DNA of 46,698 nt from a virus: the IMG/VR virus record IMGVR_UViG_3300042945_000819, positions 1 to 46,698 of that record; one strand, written 5' to 3'. The notes beneath the pieces were generated by a model. It made no database searches and was not told the origin of the DNA. It worked only from the letters and a program-made list of their open reading frames with translations. Shown in pieces: positions 24,428 through 31,149 of the stretch. The stretch's first letter is position 1, and the number at the start of each line of letters is the position of its first letter. Made by a program: the position numbers and the translations under genes.

Positions 24428-24598
24428 ATGGAAGAATCACAAATTGATGGGTACATTAGTTCAGATAGAATGTGGGCAGCAGTGCCCTGGCACAAAAATA
24501 AGTATATCTCCATTTATAATGGACAACAAATATGTGTTCATCATTCCCTTGAAACCGCAAAGAAATTCATTCAAAAGGAAACTCGTAGAAAAAAATGA
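24428..24598 (+). CDS. Small phage protein (56 aa)
   Basis: The ATG at 24428 directly follows the preceding stop and gives 56 aa: MEESQIDGYISSDRMWAAVPW... and a basic end KETRRKK. It has a two-strand, one-helix look (KYISIYNGQQICVHHSLETAKKFIQ). The ATG at 24407 would overlap the previous gene and is less likely. Confidence 0.55.
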   Translation: MEESQIDGYISSDRMWAAVPWHKNKYISIYNGQQICVHHSLETAKKFIQKETRRKK

Positions 24599-24858
24599 TT
24601 AGTGCAATTGAAACCTTTCAACAAAACGAAAATCACATCTATGTTCGTGGTATTGTGGAAGATATGGTGGAAGTATATCCTCCGACTCTTTATGACCCAC
24701 CAGAATATGGTCCAGCACTTTGTGAAGCAAGTTTTGAATTGGATGAAGATGAAGTTCTTCCTGAAGGTGAAGATGCTTTGCTTGATTATCTAAATGAACT
24801 TTACCTTGATTGGAGGATTATAGATACTAGTGATTATAATCTTGGTTTTACTGAATGA
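24595..24858 (+). CDS. Small acidic phage protein (87 aa)
   Basis: 87 aa with an ATGA overlap at both ends, so it is translationally coupled with its neighbours. The sequence is acidic (EASFELDEDEVLPEGEDALLDYL) with a beta-type N-terminus (HIYVRGIVEDMVEVYPPTL). It resembles short unnamed cyanophage proteins; function unknown. Confidence 0.65.
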   Translation: MISAIETFQQNENHIYVRGIVEDMVEVYPPTLYDPPEYGPALCEASFELDEDEVLPEGEDALLDYLNELYLDWRIIDTSDYNLGFTE

Positions 24859-25085
24859 CTTCCTACTATTTTTGGTTTGGAATTTTTATGTTTGTTGGAT
24901 ACTTGATAGCAACAGATGATAGTGTTGCTTATGCTGTTGTATTAGTATCTAAAATTGTAAAGTTCCAATACGAAAAAACAAAGTGGTGGATACTCCATAA
25001 TCCTGCAAATCCAATTGTGAAGTACCTAATATGGCGTCGTGCATTAAGACTTGCGAAGGAACTTGAAAAAGAATTCAAGAAGTGA
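24855..25085 (+). CDS. Small membrane protein (76 aa)
   Basis: 76 aa. Residues ~4-34 are hydrophobic (YYFWFGIFMFVGYLI and VAYAVVLVSKIV), giving one or two membrane segments, then a basic cytoplasmic tail (RRALRLAKELEKEFKK). It is coupled by ATGA to the gene before. Probably acts at the host inner membrane; no family recognised. Confidence 0.6.
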   Translation: MTSYYFWFGIFMFVGYLIATDDSVAYAVVLVSKIVKFQYEKTKWWILHNPANPIVKYLIWRRALRLAKELEKEFKK

Positions 25086-25091
25086 TATAAT
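25083..25091 (+). promoter_or_regulatory. Extended -10 promoter (TGATATAAT)
   Basis: TGA plus TATAAT overlaps the stop of the preceding gene and lies 26 nt before the ATG at 25118. No clear -35. Confidence 0.45.
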
Positions 25092-25117
25092 TAGTATTGT
25101 GTTTATTCGCACACATT

Positions 25118-25348
25118 ATGGCTAGAACTCATCGCAATCTTGAAGGAATGCATAGGGGAGCACTTCGTTTTCCACATACCTTCAACGAAATTAAACAGTT
25201 GGATGGAATCTTACACGAAGAAGACTTGGAGGGTCTTCCAGTTTCTGGATTGAATCATATGAAAGCACGAGAGCACCAGTTGCCGACTGCTTGGGATGAT
25301 AGAGTTGTAAGTGGGTATTATCAAGAAGATTATGAAACAGACACCTAA
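25118..25348 (+). CDS. Small conserved-looking phage protein (76 aa)
   Basis: The ATG at 25118 gives MARTHRNLEGMHRGALRFPHTFNEIKQ..., 76 aa, while an in-frame TTG 21 nt upstream would fall too close to the -10 box. His/Arg-rich start and acidic end (YYQEDYETDT). A hairpin and new promoter follow. No motif recognised. Confidence 0.6.
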   Translation: MARTHRNLEGMHRGALRFPHTFNEIKQLDGILHEEDLEGLPVSGLNHMKAREHQLPTAWDDRVVSGYYQEDYETDT

Positions 25349-25360
25349 TTAAGTGTCCTT

Positions 25361-25395
25361 CACCCTTTCCCAAGAACGGGGAAGGGTGTTATAAT
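25361..25395 (+). promoter_or_regulatory. Stem-loop plus extended -10 promoter
   Basis: CACCCTTTCCC and GGGGAAGGGTG pair over 11 bp (one G-T) with a 6-nt loop. Directly after comes TGTTATAAT, an extended -10 that starts inside the right arm. There is no T-run, so it is more a cassette than a full terminator. Confidence 0.55.
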
Positions 25396-25418
25396 ATGGA
25401 GAGAACACAGGAGCATCT

Positions 25419-25541
25419 ATGACCGAGGAACATCCCACCCACGAAGAAATGTTGGAAATCGCAGCACAACGAGAAGCAGAAAACAAAGAGCAAAAAGAAG
25501 AACAACAAAACACAGAAAACCTTGTTATTCATACACTCTAA
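25419..25541 (+). CDS. Small Glu/Gln-rich peptide (40 aa)
   Basis: 40 aa, MTEEHPTHEEMLEIAAQ... then a run of Glu, Lys and Gln, ending NLVIHTL. Mostly one charged helix. AGGAG lies upstream and its stop shares bases with the next ATG (TAATG), which supports translation. Function unknown. Confidence 0.5.
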   Translation: MTEEHPTHEEMLEIAAQREAENKEQKEEQQNTENLVIHTL

Positions 25542-25789
25542 TGGCATCCAAAAAAGAAGAAACAAAACCAGATTTTCCTCATATACAGTTTCCTATTCTT
25601 GTTATACATAAAGATGGAAAAGAATTGAAAGACACTAAAAAGTGTTATTTTCAAAATATGAATCACGCAGAGAAATACATCTCTAAGTGCAATTTCAAAC
25701 AAAAAGATTATCAACTATTCATTAAACCTGGAACAAATGTGGAGACTGTGGTGCAAGGCACTGGGAGAAAAAGTAGGAAAAAACAATAA
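25541..25789 (+). CDS. Small basic phage protein (82 aa)
   Basis: 82 aa: Lys-rich ends around a central beta/helix unit (FPILVIHKDGKELKDTKKCYFQNMNHAEKYISKC). The C-terminus GRKSRKKQ is strongly basic, so nucleic-acid contact is possible. It is coupled to the peptide upstream by TAATG. Confidence 0.6.
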   Translation: MASKKEETKPDFPHIQFPILVIHKDGKELKDTKKCYFQNMNHAEKYISKCNFKQKDYQLFIKPGTNVETVVQGTGRKSRKKQ

Positions 25790-25943
25790 AGAGGCAGATA
25801 AGATTGCACTAATTAGAACAATTCTGTTCGCAACCTATTTGATTACTAATTTATTCATATGTGCTGGTGTAATTCGTCATTGGAATGACAGCACAGAAAT
25901 TTATATTCAAGTTGATGAAGTTAAAAGTGGAACAACTTTATGA
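25737..25943 (+). CDS. Small single-pass membrane protein (68 aa)
   Basis: 68 aa, overlapping the previous gene by 53 nt. Residues ~24-46 (IALIRTILFATYLITNLFICAGVI) form one membrane helix, flanked by a basic N-terminus and an acidic outer tail. The overlap is long, and translation may start later, but only ATG 25737 is a standard start. Probable. Confidence 0.45.
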   Translation: MWRLWCKALGEKVGKNNKEADKIALIRTILFATYLITNLFICAGVIRHWNDSTEIYIQVDEVKSGTTL

Positions 25944-26136
25944 TGATTGCTTTTATGTAAAGCAAATGAAATGGGGAACTTGGGACAGTTACGATAAAGA
26001 TGGCAGACCAATTATTACTTCATTGACTGAAGATAATTGTGTTAGGGCAACAAGACAATACTTGAAGTGGAAACAAGAAGGTATCCTAAATGATGTAGGA
26101 GTTTCCTACGAGGGCACAGTAGGTGGAAAACTTTAA
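25915..26136 (+). CDS. Conserved-looking cyanophage protein (73 aa)
   Basis: The core EQLYDDCFYVKQMKWGTW, then TSLTEDNCVRATRQYLKWKQEG looks like a small conserved phage family. I chose ATG 25915; GTG 25927 is possible, and ATG 25885 would add ten residues of no clear relation. It overlaps its neighbours at both ends by 14-29 nt, as elsewhere in this operon. Confidence 0.6.
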   Translation: MKLKVEQLYDDCFYVKQMKWGTWDSYDKDGRPIITSLTEDNCVRATRQYLKWKQEGILNDVGVSYEGTVGGKL

Positions 26137-26332
26137 ACATGGAGATAAAGTAATTTACATTGGTTGTACTCAAGAACAAATTAATTGGGGGACCAATGAT
26201 GATCCAAGAAAAATCTTATTTGAAAATACTGTGTATTACGTAGAAAAAGTCAACGTTCGTTCTCAACATACAAAATTGACTTTAAGGGGGGTTTGTGGTA
26301 ATTTTAATAGTGTCTGCTTTAGGAAAATATGA
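26123..26332 (+). CDS. Small beta-rich phage protein, GTG start (69 aa)
   Basis: Starts with GTG. 69 aa: FKHGDKVIYIGCTQEQINWG, then YYVEKVNVRSQHTKLTLRGVCGNF, a small SH3-like or beta-barrel profile. The pattern GDKV.YIG..; VRSQHTKLTL suggests a KOW/SH3-type fold, but this is a guess. ATGA overlap with the next ORF. Confidence 0.6.
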   Translation: MENFKHGDKVIYIGCTQEQINWGTNDDPRKILFENTVYYVEKVNVRSQHTKLTLRGVCGNFNSVCFRKI

Positions 26333-26466
26333 CTAAAAGAACTTATACGCAAAAAGATGGAACAATTTGGGAATGGAACGAAACTGCAGAACTTTCTAAG
26401 TTCATTAAACAACTACACACAAAAGAGCCAATTCCCCCAATTAGACCCAACAACACCGTGGTTTGA
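26329..26466 (+). CDS. Small cyanophage protein (45 aa), possibly 5' part of a frameshifted gene
   Basis: 45 aa, MTKRTYTQKDGTIWEWNET..., ATGA-coupled to the gene before. The start looks conserved in style with short cyanophage proteins. The frame ends at a TGA, while the +1 frame continues as a sensible protein (WFEFNSYIECCNSLGRPVRVGG), so these may be two overlapping genes or one gene with a +1 shift near 26455-26463. Confidence 0.5.
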   Translation: MTKRTYTQKDGTIWEWNETAELSKFIKQLHTKEPIPPIRPNNTVV

Positions 26467-26569
26467 ATTTAATAGTTACATTGAATGTTGTAACAGTTTG
26501 GGAAGACCAGTAAGAGTTGGTGGGTTTATGAGGTATCAAGCATATCTTAAAGAAATAGGAGTAATATGA
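26357..26569 (+). CDS. Small protein (70 aa), N-terminal part uncertain
   Basis: The second half (from ~26459) reads WFEFNSYIECCNSLGRPVRVGGFMRYQAYLKE, which looks like a real conserved phage domain; the first ~34 residues overlap the preceding gene out of frame and look like noise. It ends with an ATGA overlap into the next gene. Either ATG 26357 starts it, or it is reached by a +1 frameshift from 26329. Confidence 0.4.
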   Translation: MEQFGNGTKLQNFLSSLNNYTQKSQFPQLDPTTPWFEFNSYIECCNSLGRPVRVGGFMRYQAYLKEIGVI

Positions 26570-26793
26570 GTGATTCTTATTGGTTTAATAAAAAATGGGG
26601 TCTTAAACAGAATACTCCTATGGATGATGTTTATGAACGTTTAACTCAACTTGAAAATGAAGTCAACAAACTAAAAGAAGAAAATATAGAATTGACAAAT
26701 TCGTTGTATGAGGTTGAACACAGATTACAAGCAAAGATTGACAATATTCATCCAGTAACCTACAATTTAAGTAATTATACTCTAGACAAATGA
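26566..26793 (+). CDS. Small coiled-coil protein (75 aa)
   Basis: 75 aa. Residues ~23-58 form a coiled coil ([34 protein letters not shown], heptad leucines). Coupled by ATGA on both sides. Role unknown; dimerisation is likely. Confidence 0.6.
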   Translation: MSDSYWFNKKWGLKQNTPMDDVYERLTQLENEVNKLKEENIELTNSLYEVEHRLQAKIDNIHPVTYNLSNYTLDK

Positions 26794-27080
26794 CTTTTAA
26801 TGTAACTCTCCGTTCCGCTGACGGAACCGAACAAACTATTCAATGCCCCGAAGACCAATACATTCTTGATGCTGCCGAATACGCAGGCATCGACCTTCCT
26901 TCGTCCTGCCGTGCTGGTGCTTGCTCTGCTTGCGTTGGTAAAGTTGTGGAAGGTGAAGTGGATAATTCCGAACAATCCTTCCTTGATGATGACCAAATGA
27001 ATGAGGGGTTCTCTATGCTTTGTGTTGCATATCCTCTGAGCGATTGTGTGATTGAAACAGAGCAAGAGGAGAATCTCTGA
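26790..27080 (+). CDS. petF: Plant-type [2Fe-2S] ferredoxin
   Basis: 96 aa, the usual length. Cys40, Cys45, Cys48 and Cys78 ([13 protein letters not shown] ... SMLCVAYP) bind the cluster. It is of the photosynthetic PetF type found in many cyanophages and would accept electrons from photosystem I to feed phage-directed reductive steps. The GC content is a little higher than its neighbours, as in other host-derived metabolic genes. It is coupled with small genes on either side. Confidence 0.95.
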   Translation: MTFNVTLRSADGTEQTIQCPEDQYILDAAEYAGIDLPSSCRAGACSACVGKVVEGEVDNSEQSFLDDDQMNEGFSMLCVAYPLSDCVIETEQEENL

Positions 27081-27280
27081 TGTACAATGACCTCACAGAA
27101 TATGAACGGGCACTCGCACGATTTGGTGATAAAGTTGGACTCATTGCAGGACTTGAAATTGCAGATAAAATCTCACCAGAGGATGCTTATCAACAAATTC
27201 GTATCCTCTTTAAAGAACTTAAGAAACTTCGTAAAGTTGAAAAGAAATCTTGGGAATCTGATATTCATATTGATATGTGA
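27080..27280 (+). CDS. Small helical protein (66 aa)
   Basis: 66 aa, helical (LTEYERALARFGDKVGLIAGLEIADKISPEDAYQQIRILFKELKKLRK). It shares the A of the ferredoxin stop (TGATG). The SPEDAYQQIR helix-helix pattern is common in small cyanophage proteins. Function unknown. Confidence 0.6.
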   Translation: MYNDLTEYERALARFGDKVGLIAGLEIADKISPEDAYQQIRILFKELKKLRKVEKKSWESDIHIDM

Positions 27281-27438
27281 TGGAAGATACTCTAAAAATC
27301 ACTCAAAATGAAGATGGGTCTTATACAGTAGATTGGTCTCCAGATGATCCCAAATGGAAGTTTATGAATAATCTTACTAGTAAAGAGGTGCAGATTATTA
27401 TTGAGCAAGCGATTCAAGATTATCTTGCCAATAAATAA
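27280..27438 (+). CDS. Small phage protein (52 aa)
   Basis: 52 aa, MEDTLKITQNEDGSYTVDWSPDDPKWKFMNNL... with a strand-turn-strand front and a C-terminal helix (KEVQIIIEQAIQDYLANK). It shares TGATG with the previous gene. It resembles many short cyanophage proteins with the same DGSYTV.WSPDDP phrase style. Unknown function. Confidence 0.65.
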   Translation: MEDTLKITQNEDGSYTVDWSPDDPKWKFMNNLTSKEVQIIIEQAIQDYLANK

Positions 27439-27441
27439 TAT

Positions 27442-27530
27442 TGCTTTTGTTTGTGGTTATTCAGAAGCAAAGAGTGGGAGCAGAAATGCTCCTTTTCTTG
27501 TATAAATACTATTACCACAAACAAAAAGCA
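27442..27530 (+). promoter_or_regulatory. Long hairpin enclosing a late promoter, upstream of endonuclease
   Basis: 27442-27457 pairs with 27514-27530 (16 bp, one bulge). Inside it lie a terminator-like hairpin (GGAGCA-GAAA-TGCTCC plus TTTT, 27477-27496) and the late box at 27501. The ATG at 27532 directly abuts the right arm. Read-through transcripts would fold and hide the RBS, while late transcripts start inside the loop and do not. Confidence 0.6.
27501..27508 (+). promoter_or_regulatory. T4-type late promoter (TATAAATA)
   Basis: Exact late box, 24 nt before the endonuclease ATG and inside the loop of the long hairpin. Confidence 0.75.
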
Positions 27531-27531
27531 G

Positions 27532-28128
27532 ATGGAATACTACACTTACGCTTATTTGCGTGAAGATGGCACACCTTATTATATTGGTAAGGGGAAGGGT
27601 AATAGAATGTATAAAAAAGGAAAGGGTGAAGTTTATCCACCAAAAAATAAAGGTAAAATAATTAAATTAAAACAAAATCTAACTGAAAAAGAGGCATTTA
27701 AGCACGAAAAGTATATGATTTCCGTGTTTGGTAGAAAGGATTTAGGGACTGGTATTTTAAGAAACAAAACTGGTGGTGGAGATGGACCTTCTGGTTATAT
27801 TATGAGTGAGGAGCAAAAAATGCTTTTAAGTAGGATACACTCTGGTAAAAATCTTACAGAAGAACATAGAAAAAAAATAAGTGAAGCAAATAAAAGACGA
27901 GATGCTGGAAAATATAAAAGAACTCCAGAAACTTTGTTAAAGATGAAAAATTCCAGAAAACTTATCAAGTATTACTTAAAACATAAGGATGGGACTGAAT
28001 TGATAATTGATAGTATGAATGAGTTTTGTAAAAAATATCCACATTTGGATAGGAGTGCTATGAATAGAGTTGGGCGTGGAAAAAATAAAACACACAAGGG
28101 ATGGACAGTTAAAAAATTGGAACAATAA
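27532..28128 (+). CDS. GIY-YIG homing endonuclease
   Basis: 198 aa. YYTYAYLR and YYIGKGKGNR carry the catalytic GIY-YIG start, KHEKYMISVFG is the second part, and NUMOD3 (GKNLTEEHRKKISEAN) plus a C-terminal HTH-like unit (NEFCKKYPHLDRSAMNRV) bind DNA. It is a relative of the enzyme at 19068, similar over the first ~110 residues. The ATG at 27532 is used because the ORF upstream of it lies in the regulatory hairpin. Its stop falls just before the promoter of the next gene. Confidence 0.85.
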   Translation: MEYYTYAYLREDGTPYYIGKGKGNRMYKKGKGEVYPPKNKGKIIKLKQNLTEKEAFKHEKYMISVFGRKDLGTGILRNKTGGGDGPSGYIMSEEQKMLLSRIHSGKNLTEEHRKKISEANKRRDAGKYKRTPETLLKMKNSRKLIKYYLKHKDGTELIIDSMNEFCKKYPHLDRSAMNRVGRGKNKTHKGWTVKKLEQ

Positions 28129-28149
28129 CTGGACACATCTTGAAACTTG

Positions 28150-28158
28150 TGATATGAT
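28150..28158 (+). promoter_or_regulatory. Extended -10 promoter (TGATATGAT)
   Basis: TGA plus TATGAT, 26 nt before the ATG at 28185. The same spacing is seen for other cassettes in this window. Confidence 0.5.
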
Positions 28159-28184
28159 GGAACAAGCAATCGAGGACTTTATTA

Positions 28185-28643
28185 ATGGACTTTAATTACA
28201 AAAAGTACTCACTTGAACAACTTGAAAACTGGGTACACGATGCAGTAAATGGTGAGGCATCTCCACAAGAAATCTATGATGTCATCAAAGGTGTTGTAGA
28301 TGAGCAATATCATTACCATAAACATCATACTGGTCGTTGTTATGATCTTCTTGCTCTTCTGAATGGTAATGGTAAAGGTCATATTCAAGCATATGATGAT
28401 TTTCTAAGCAAAGATCGCAATAGCAACTTTCCAGGTGAAAATACAATAAAAGATAAAGTAACCAAGTGGCAACTTCCCATTGAAGTTGATGGTCCAAGTG
28501 GTGAATACTTTATTACTTTCCCTGATGATCTGCTAGAGGCAGCAAATCTTAAAGAAGGGGATCAAATTGAGTGGGTAGATAATGGAGATGGTTCTTATAC
28601 CATCTGTAAAGTGACTAAAGAAATTAAAATGGAGCAATGTTGA
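28185..28643 (+). CDS. Cyanophage protein with AbrB-like C-terminal domain
   Basis: 152 aa. The N-terminal ~75 residues are a helical unit (YSLEQLENWVHDAVNGEASPQEIYDVIKGVV). Residues ~105-147 (GEYFITFPDDLLEAANLKEGDQIEWVDNGDGSYTICKV) have the swapped-hairpin look of AbrB/MazE DNA-binding domains. It could regulate transcription. The next ATG follows the stop immediately. Confidence 0.6.
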   Translation: MDFNYKKYSLEQLENWVHDAVNGEASPQEIYDVIKGVVDEQYHYHKHHTGRCYDLLALLNGNGKGHIQAYDDFLSKDRNSNFPGENTIKDKVTKWQLPIEVDGPSGEYFITFPDDLLEAANLKEGDQIEWVDNGDGSYTICKVTKEIKMEQC

Positions 28644-28877
28644 ATGGCACTATCACAATCAGTTGAAGAATCTCTCAAAGAAGCAGAAGCATCTCTTAGG
28701 AATGCATTAGCATATGCTGCTCGTCAAGAACGTCCAATGGTTTGCAGTGTCATTGCGGATATGATTTCTCGCATTCAAACTCTACAAAATACTGATGCCC
28801 TTTTGGATAAACTAGAAAATCGTAAACCAGGAAGTAGTGGTTTCTTTGGAACATTTTTTGGAAAAGAAGATGAGTGA
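28644..28877 (+). CDS. Small helical protein (77 aa)
   Basis: 77 aa; an amphipathic helix (VEESLKEAEASLRNALAYAARQERP), a second helix with VIADMISRIQTL, and a Gly/Phe-rich end (GSSGFFGTFFGKEDE). A typical small cyanophage protein. Coupled directly to the gene before. Confidence 0.6.
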   Translation: MALSQSVEESLKEAEASLRNALAYAARQERPMVCSVIADMISRIQTLQNTDALLDKLENRKPGSSGFFGTFFGKEDE

Positions 28878-29235
28878 AAAACAACCAAATGAATTCGGAA
28901 AAGCAATGCAAGAGTGGTGGGACTCTGATGCTTGTAAGCAATTGCAGAAGTCTCATAAGGAAGCAAAGGAACGAGCAGTAGGAAAGTATTTTATGCTTTC
29001 TGAAGAAGATAAACTAGATATGGTTGATGCAATTTGCACAATTATGTGCAAAGCAGAACAAGAAGGAACCAGTCATCGTGGTCTACAAGATAAACTTGGA
29101 ATCTATCCTGCTGGTTTCTGGATTGATAATCTTATGGACGTGCATAATGCTTTGTGGTCTTATTATCACGATAAGAAGCAAGAAAAGGAACTTGAAGAGG
29201 ATATCAAAACTTTACAAGACTTTACAGAAACCTGA
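28870..29235 (+). CDS. Conserved-looking cyanophage protein (121 aa)
   Basis: The ATG at 28870 is used; it overlaps the preceding gene by 8 nt. 121 aa with EFGKAMQEWWDSDACKQLQKSHKEAKERAV, YFMLSEEDKLDMVDAIC and GIYPAGFWIDNLMDVHNALWSYYHD. Entirely helical, no recognised catalytic site. Tight coupling suggests an early role with the AbrB-like gene. Confidence 0.65.
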   Translation: MSEKQPNEFGKAMQEWWDSDACKQLQKSHKEAKERAVGKYFMLSEEDKLDMVDAICTIMCKAEQEGTSHRGLQDKLGIYPAGFWIDNLMDVHNALWSYYHDKKQEKELEEDIKTLQDFTET

Positions 29236-29303
29236 AGACAATATTAAGGAATCAGTGATTGTCTAGATAGTATGTTAGGATATGCTCATCAATTGAGGCT
29301 AGT

Positions 29304-29468
29304 ATGACTTATTCGGAGAATTTCAATTCACAACTTTCTAATGATGAGTGGAATGAGTTAGTTGCACTTAAAAATGTAATCAATCAAAACCCAGCAGCAG
29401 TCCATCCAGAAAAAATGGAACTTTTTACTGCACTTCTTGTTAAAACTCTTGAGGGTAAAGGTGATTGA
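29304..29468 (+). CDS. Small phage protein (54 aa)
   Basis: 54 aa: MTYSENFNSQLSNDEWNELVALKNVINQNPAAVHPEKMELFTALLVKTLEGKG. The NPAAVHPEKMELFTALLV phrase, a Pro-rich turn followed by a helix, is of the style found in short cyanophage proteins. A possible weak promoter lies just upstream in the 68-nt gap. It is followed by a terminator and late box. Confidence 0.6.
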   Translation: MTYSENFNSQLSNDEWNELVALKNVINQNPAAVHPEKMELFTALLVKTLEGKGD

Positions 29469-29474
29469 TTTTGA

Positions 29475-29502
29475 CCTCTGATAAATAGTCAGAGGTTTTT
29501 TT
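29475..29502 (+). terminator. Intrinsic terminator with a late box in its loop
   Basis: CCTCTGA and TCAGAGG pair over 7 bp with TAAATAG as loop, followed by seven T. GATAAATA (29480-29487), a 7/8 late box, occupies the loop. The gene at 29511 starts 23 nt later. One element thus ends early transcription and starts late transcription. Confidence 0.7.
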
Positions 29503-29510
29503 GTATTCAA

Positions 29511-30311
29511 ATGCTTGATGAGGCAAAGAAAAGAGAGAAAATTGCCAATGCATTTTTAGCAGCAACAATGGCTGCATCTGCTGCTCAATCACCAAAAGAT
29601 TTTGTAAGAACAGGAAATATTGAAGCACCAGGAACTGCTCTTATGCAAATGTGGGCAAAGAAGAGAGGAGAAGCAGAAAGAAACTTAGACCACGGAAGAG
29701 TTGTCGCAAGAAATGTAAAGAAGAAAACATTCAAAGAGTTTGTAGAAGAAGCATATTTAATTGAAGCAAGACAACCAACATTTTCAAGTCGTGCAGAACT
29801 TGAAAAGCATCACGGTGGAATCCCATCAGGATATTATGCAAATAATGCTAATAGTAGTGAAAACCCAAAGTGGAGATTAAAACCAAAAGAGGGTGGTGTT
29901 AAGGAAAGACAAGTAAGAGCAGAAAGAATTGCAACTTTAAGTTCCGATGAAGATAAGAAATCAGCAACAAAAAAAGCAAATAAATTAAAAAGAGCAGGAC
30001 TTGACACACATCATATTACTCCATTACATTATTCTTCAAAATTAAAAGCATCTATGACTGATGCTGAGTGGCAGGAAAGGGTGAAAAAAGATGCAGCACA
30101 AGGAGTATATCACGGGCATCATCCTAAAAATATAATGGGAGCAGTAACTAATAAAACTCCAGAGAGTAGAAGCAGAAGAGGTATTCTTCATAGAGCAGGT
30201 GGAGCACACGAATTAGAAGGAAAAACAAGAGATATTGCACACGTTGGACATAAAGGATTGCTTGCTGCAGCACATAAACAAAGACTTAGAAAAGAAAAGG
30301 GAAATAAATAA
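29511..30311 (+). CDS. Putative internal (capsid-packaged) protein with HNH-like motif
   Basis: 266 aa. Near residues 72-88 there is a KKKTFKEFVEEAYLIEA segment like the T4 capsid-targeting sequence (MKTYQEFIxE), preceded by a 70-residue Ala-rich helical arm. The C-terminal half has THHITPLHYSS, HHPKNIMGAV and HRAGGAHELEGKT, spaced like the His/Asn/His residues of HNH nucleases (toxin-type). If correct, a nuclease would be packed in the capsid and released on infection. The late promoter in front and three following CTS-bearing genes support a virion role. Confidence 0.6.
   Translation: MLDEAKKREKIANAFLAATMAASAAQSPKDFVRTGNIEAPGTALMQMWAKKRGEAERNLDHGRVVARNVKKKTFKEFVEEAYLIEARQPTFSSRAELEKHHGGIPSGYYANNANSSENPKWRLKPKEGGVKERQVRAERIATLSSDEDKKSATKKANKLKRAGLDTHHITPLHYSSKLKASMTDAEWQERVKKDAAQGVYHGHHPKNIMGAVTNKTPESRSRRGILHRAGGAHELEGKTRDIAHVGHKGLLAAAHKQRLRKEKGNK
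30303..30310 (+). promoter_or_regulatory. Late-type promoter (AATAAATA)
   Basis: Seven of eight matches to the late box, 18 nt before the ATG at 30329. It lies in the end of the previous gene, so it could be chance; the repeated placement before CTS genes argues otherwise. Confidence 0.4.
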
Positions 30312-30328
30312 AAGAAAACCATAAGCAT

Positions 30329-30772
30329 ATGAAAACTTTCAGAGAGTTTATAGAAGAAGCATATCTTATTGAGATGCGTAAAGAGGATAAAGTTAAAGGA
30401 AGAACAAAAACTCCTCTTACAATTGACCGCACCAGAACATATAGTACTCCAGGTTCAGCTAGACGAGCACCAGAAGGTAGTGGCAAAAAATGGATTGTAA
30501 CTCCATCAAAAACAGAAACTCATACCGATAAGGCTATTAACCCAACAGTATCAGGAGGAAGATTTAAACAAGGTGGTAGTGGAGGGAGCGAATATAATTA
30601 TAGGAGACACGCACACGGAGGCGCTGCAAGTTGGCAAGATAGACCAGGTGCAGGAGCAGCAAGAGGAGTTAAGAAAGTCAAAGGTGAAAAGAAACCAGAA
30701 GTAGGGCATCTGACACCAGCATATCGAGTTGCATCTAGAAGAAGAAACGCAGAATACCTAGGAAGAAGATGA
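30329..30772 (+). CDS. Putative internal protein (MKTFREFIEEA start), 147 aa
   Basis: Starts MKTFREFIEEAYLIE, close to the T4 internal-protein signal and to residues 74-87 of the preceding gene. The rest is highly basic and low in complexity: Lys, Arg, Gly, Ser and Ala (GRTKTPLTIDRTRTY, GGSGGSEYNYRRHAHGG). Such an unstructured basic chain is typical of DNA-bound capsid proteins. Coupled by ATGA with the next gene. Confidence 0.6.
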   Translation: MKTFREFIEEAYLIEMRKEDKVKGRTKTPLTIDRTRTYSTPGSARRAPEGSGKKWIVTPSKTETHTDKAINPTVSGGRFKQGGSGGSEYNYRRHAHGGAASWQDRPGAGAARGVKKVKGEKKPEVGHLTPAYRVASRRRNAEYLGRR

Positions 30773-31149
30773 AGACCTTTAGGCAGTTCCTAGAAGAAGC
30801 AAAGGCACCAAAACCTGATGCCCTAGAAACGATTCAAAGAAAAACAAAAGGAAGAACACCAGGAATGAAGTATGTTGTTCATACTACAAGTTCTGGTGAT
30901 ATTCGTGTAGATAACATTGAAGTTCCAGAGAATCAAAGAGGCAAAGGAATTGCAAAAAGAACATTTAAAGGACTTCATAAATATGCAGATAAGATTGGTA
31001 AAAATGTTTCTTTGACCCCAGTTGCAAAACCAGGATATAAAGAAAAATTAGATAAGATGTATAGAGATCTAGGTTATCGAGACCGCACATCTTTGGATAA
31101 AATTGCTGGTGCAGATACAATGATTCGTACTCCCAAGGAGAAAAAATGA
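30769..31149 (+). CDS. Putative internal protein with GNAT acetyltransferase-like domain
   Basis: 126 aa. MKTFRQFLEEAKAPKPDAL is again the targeting-like start. It is followed by strands YVVHTTSSGDIRVDNIEVPENQRGKGIAKRTFKGL, where QRGKGIA is the GNAT acetyl-CoA pyrophosphate loop (Q/RxxGxG/A), and a C-terminal KMYRDLGYRDR that matches the last GNAT strand. A packaged acetyltransferase could modify host proteins or the phage genome-binding proteins on entry. ATGA overlaps at both ends. Confidence 0.65.
   Translation: MKTFRQFLEEAKAPKPDALETIQRKTKGRTPGMKYVVHTTSSGDIRVDNIEVPENQRGKGIAKRTFKGLHKYADKIGKNVSLTPVAKPGYKEKLDKMYRDLGYRDRTSLDKIAGADTMIRTPKEKK

Noticed and set aside
24250-24513. Minus-strand ORF of 87 aa over the small genes at 24286 and 24428
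   Set aside because: The + strand genes here are tightly coupled and have a consistent layout; no minus-strand promoter.
27430-27437. AATAAATA at the end of the 27280 gene as a late promoter
   Set aside because: It is formed by the codons AAT AAA TAA of the gene end and no gene starts at the right distance; the box at 27501 is the better one.
27451-27531. N-terminal extension of the GIY-YIG gene (from 27451)
   Set aside because: It lies in the regulatory hairpin and includes the late promoter.
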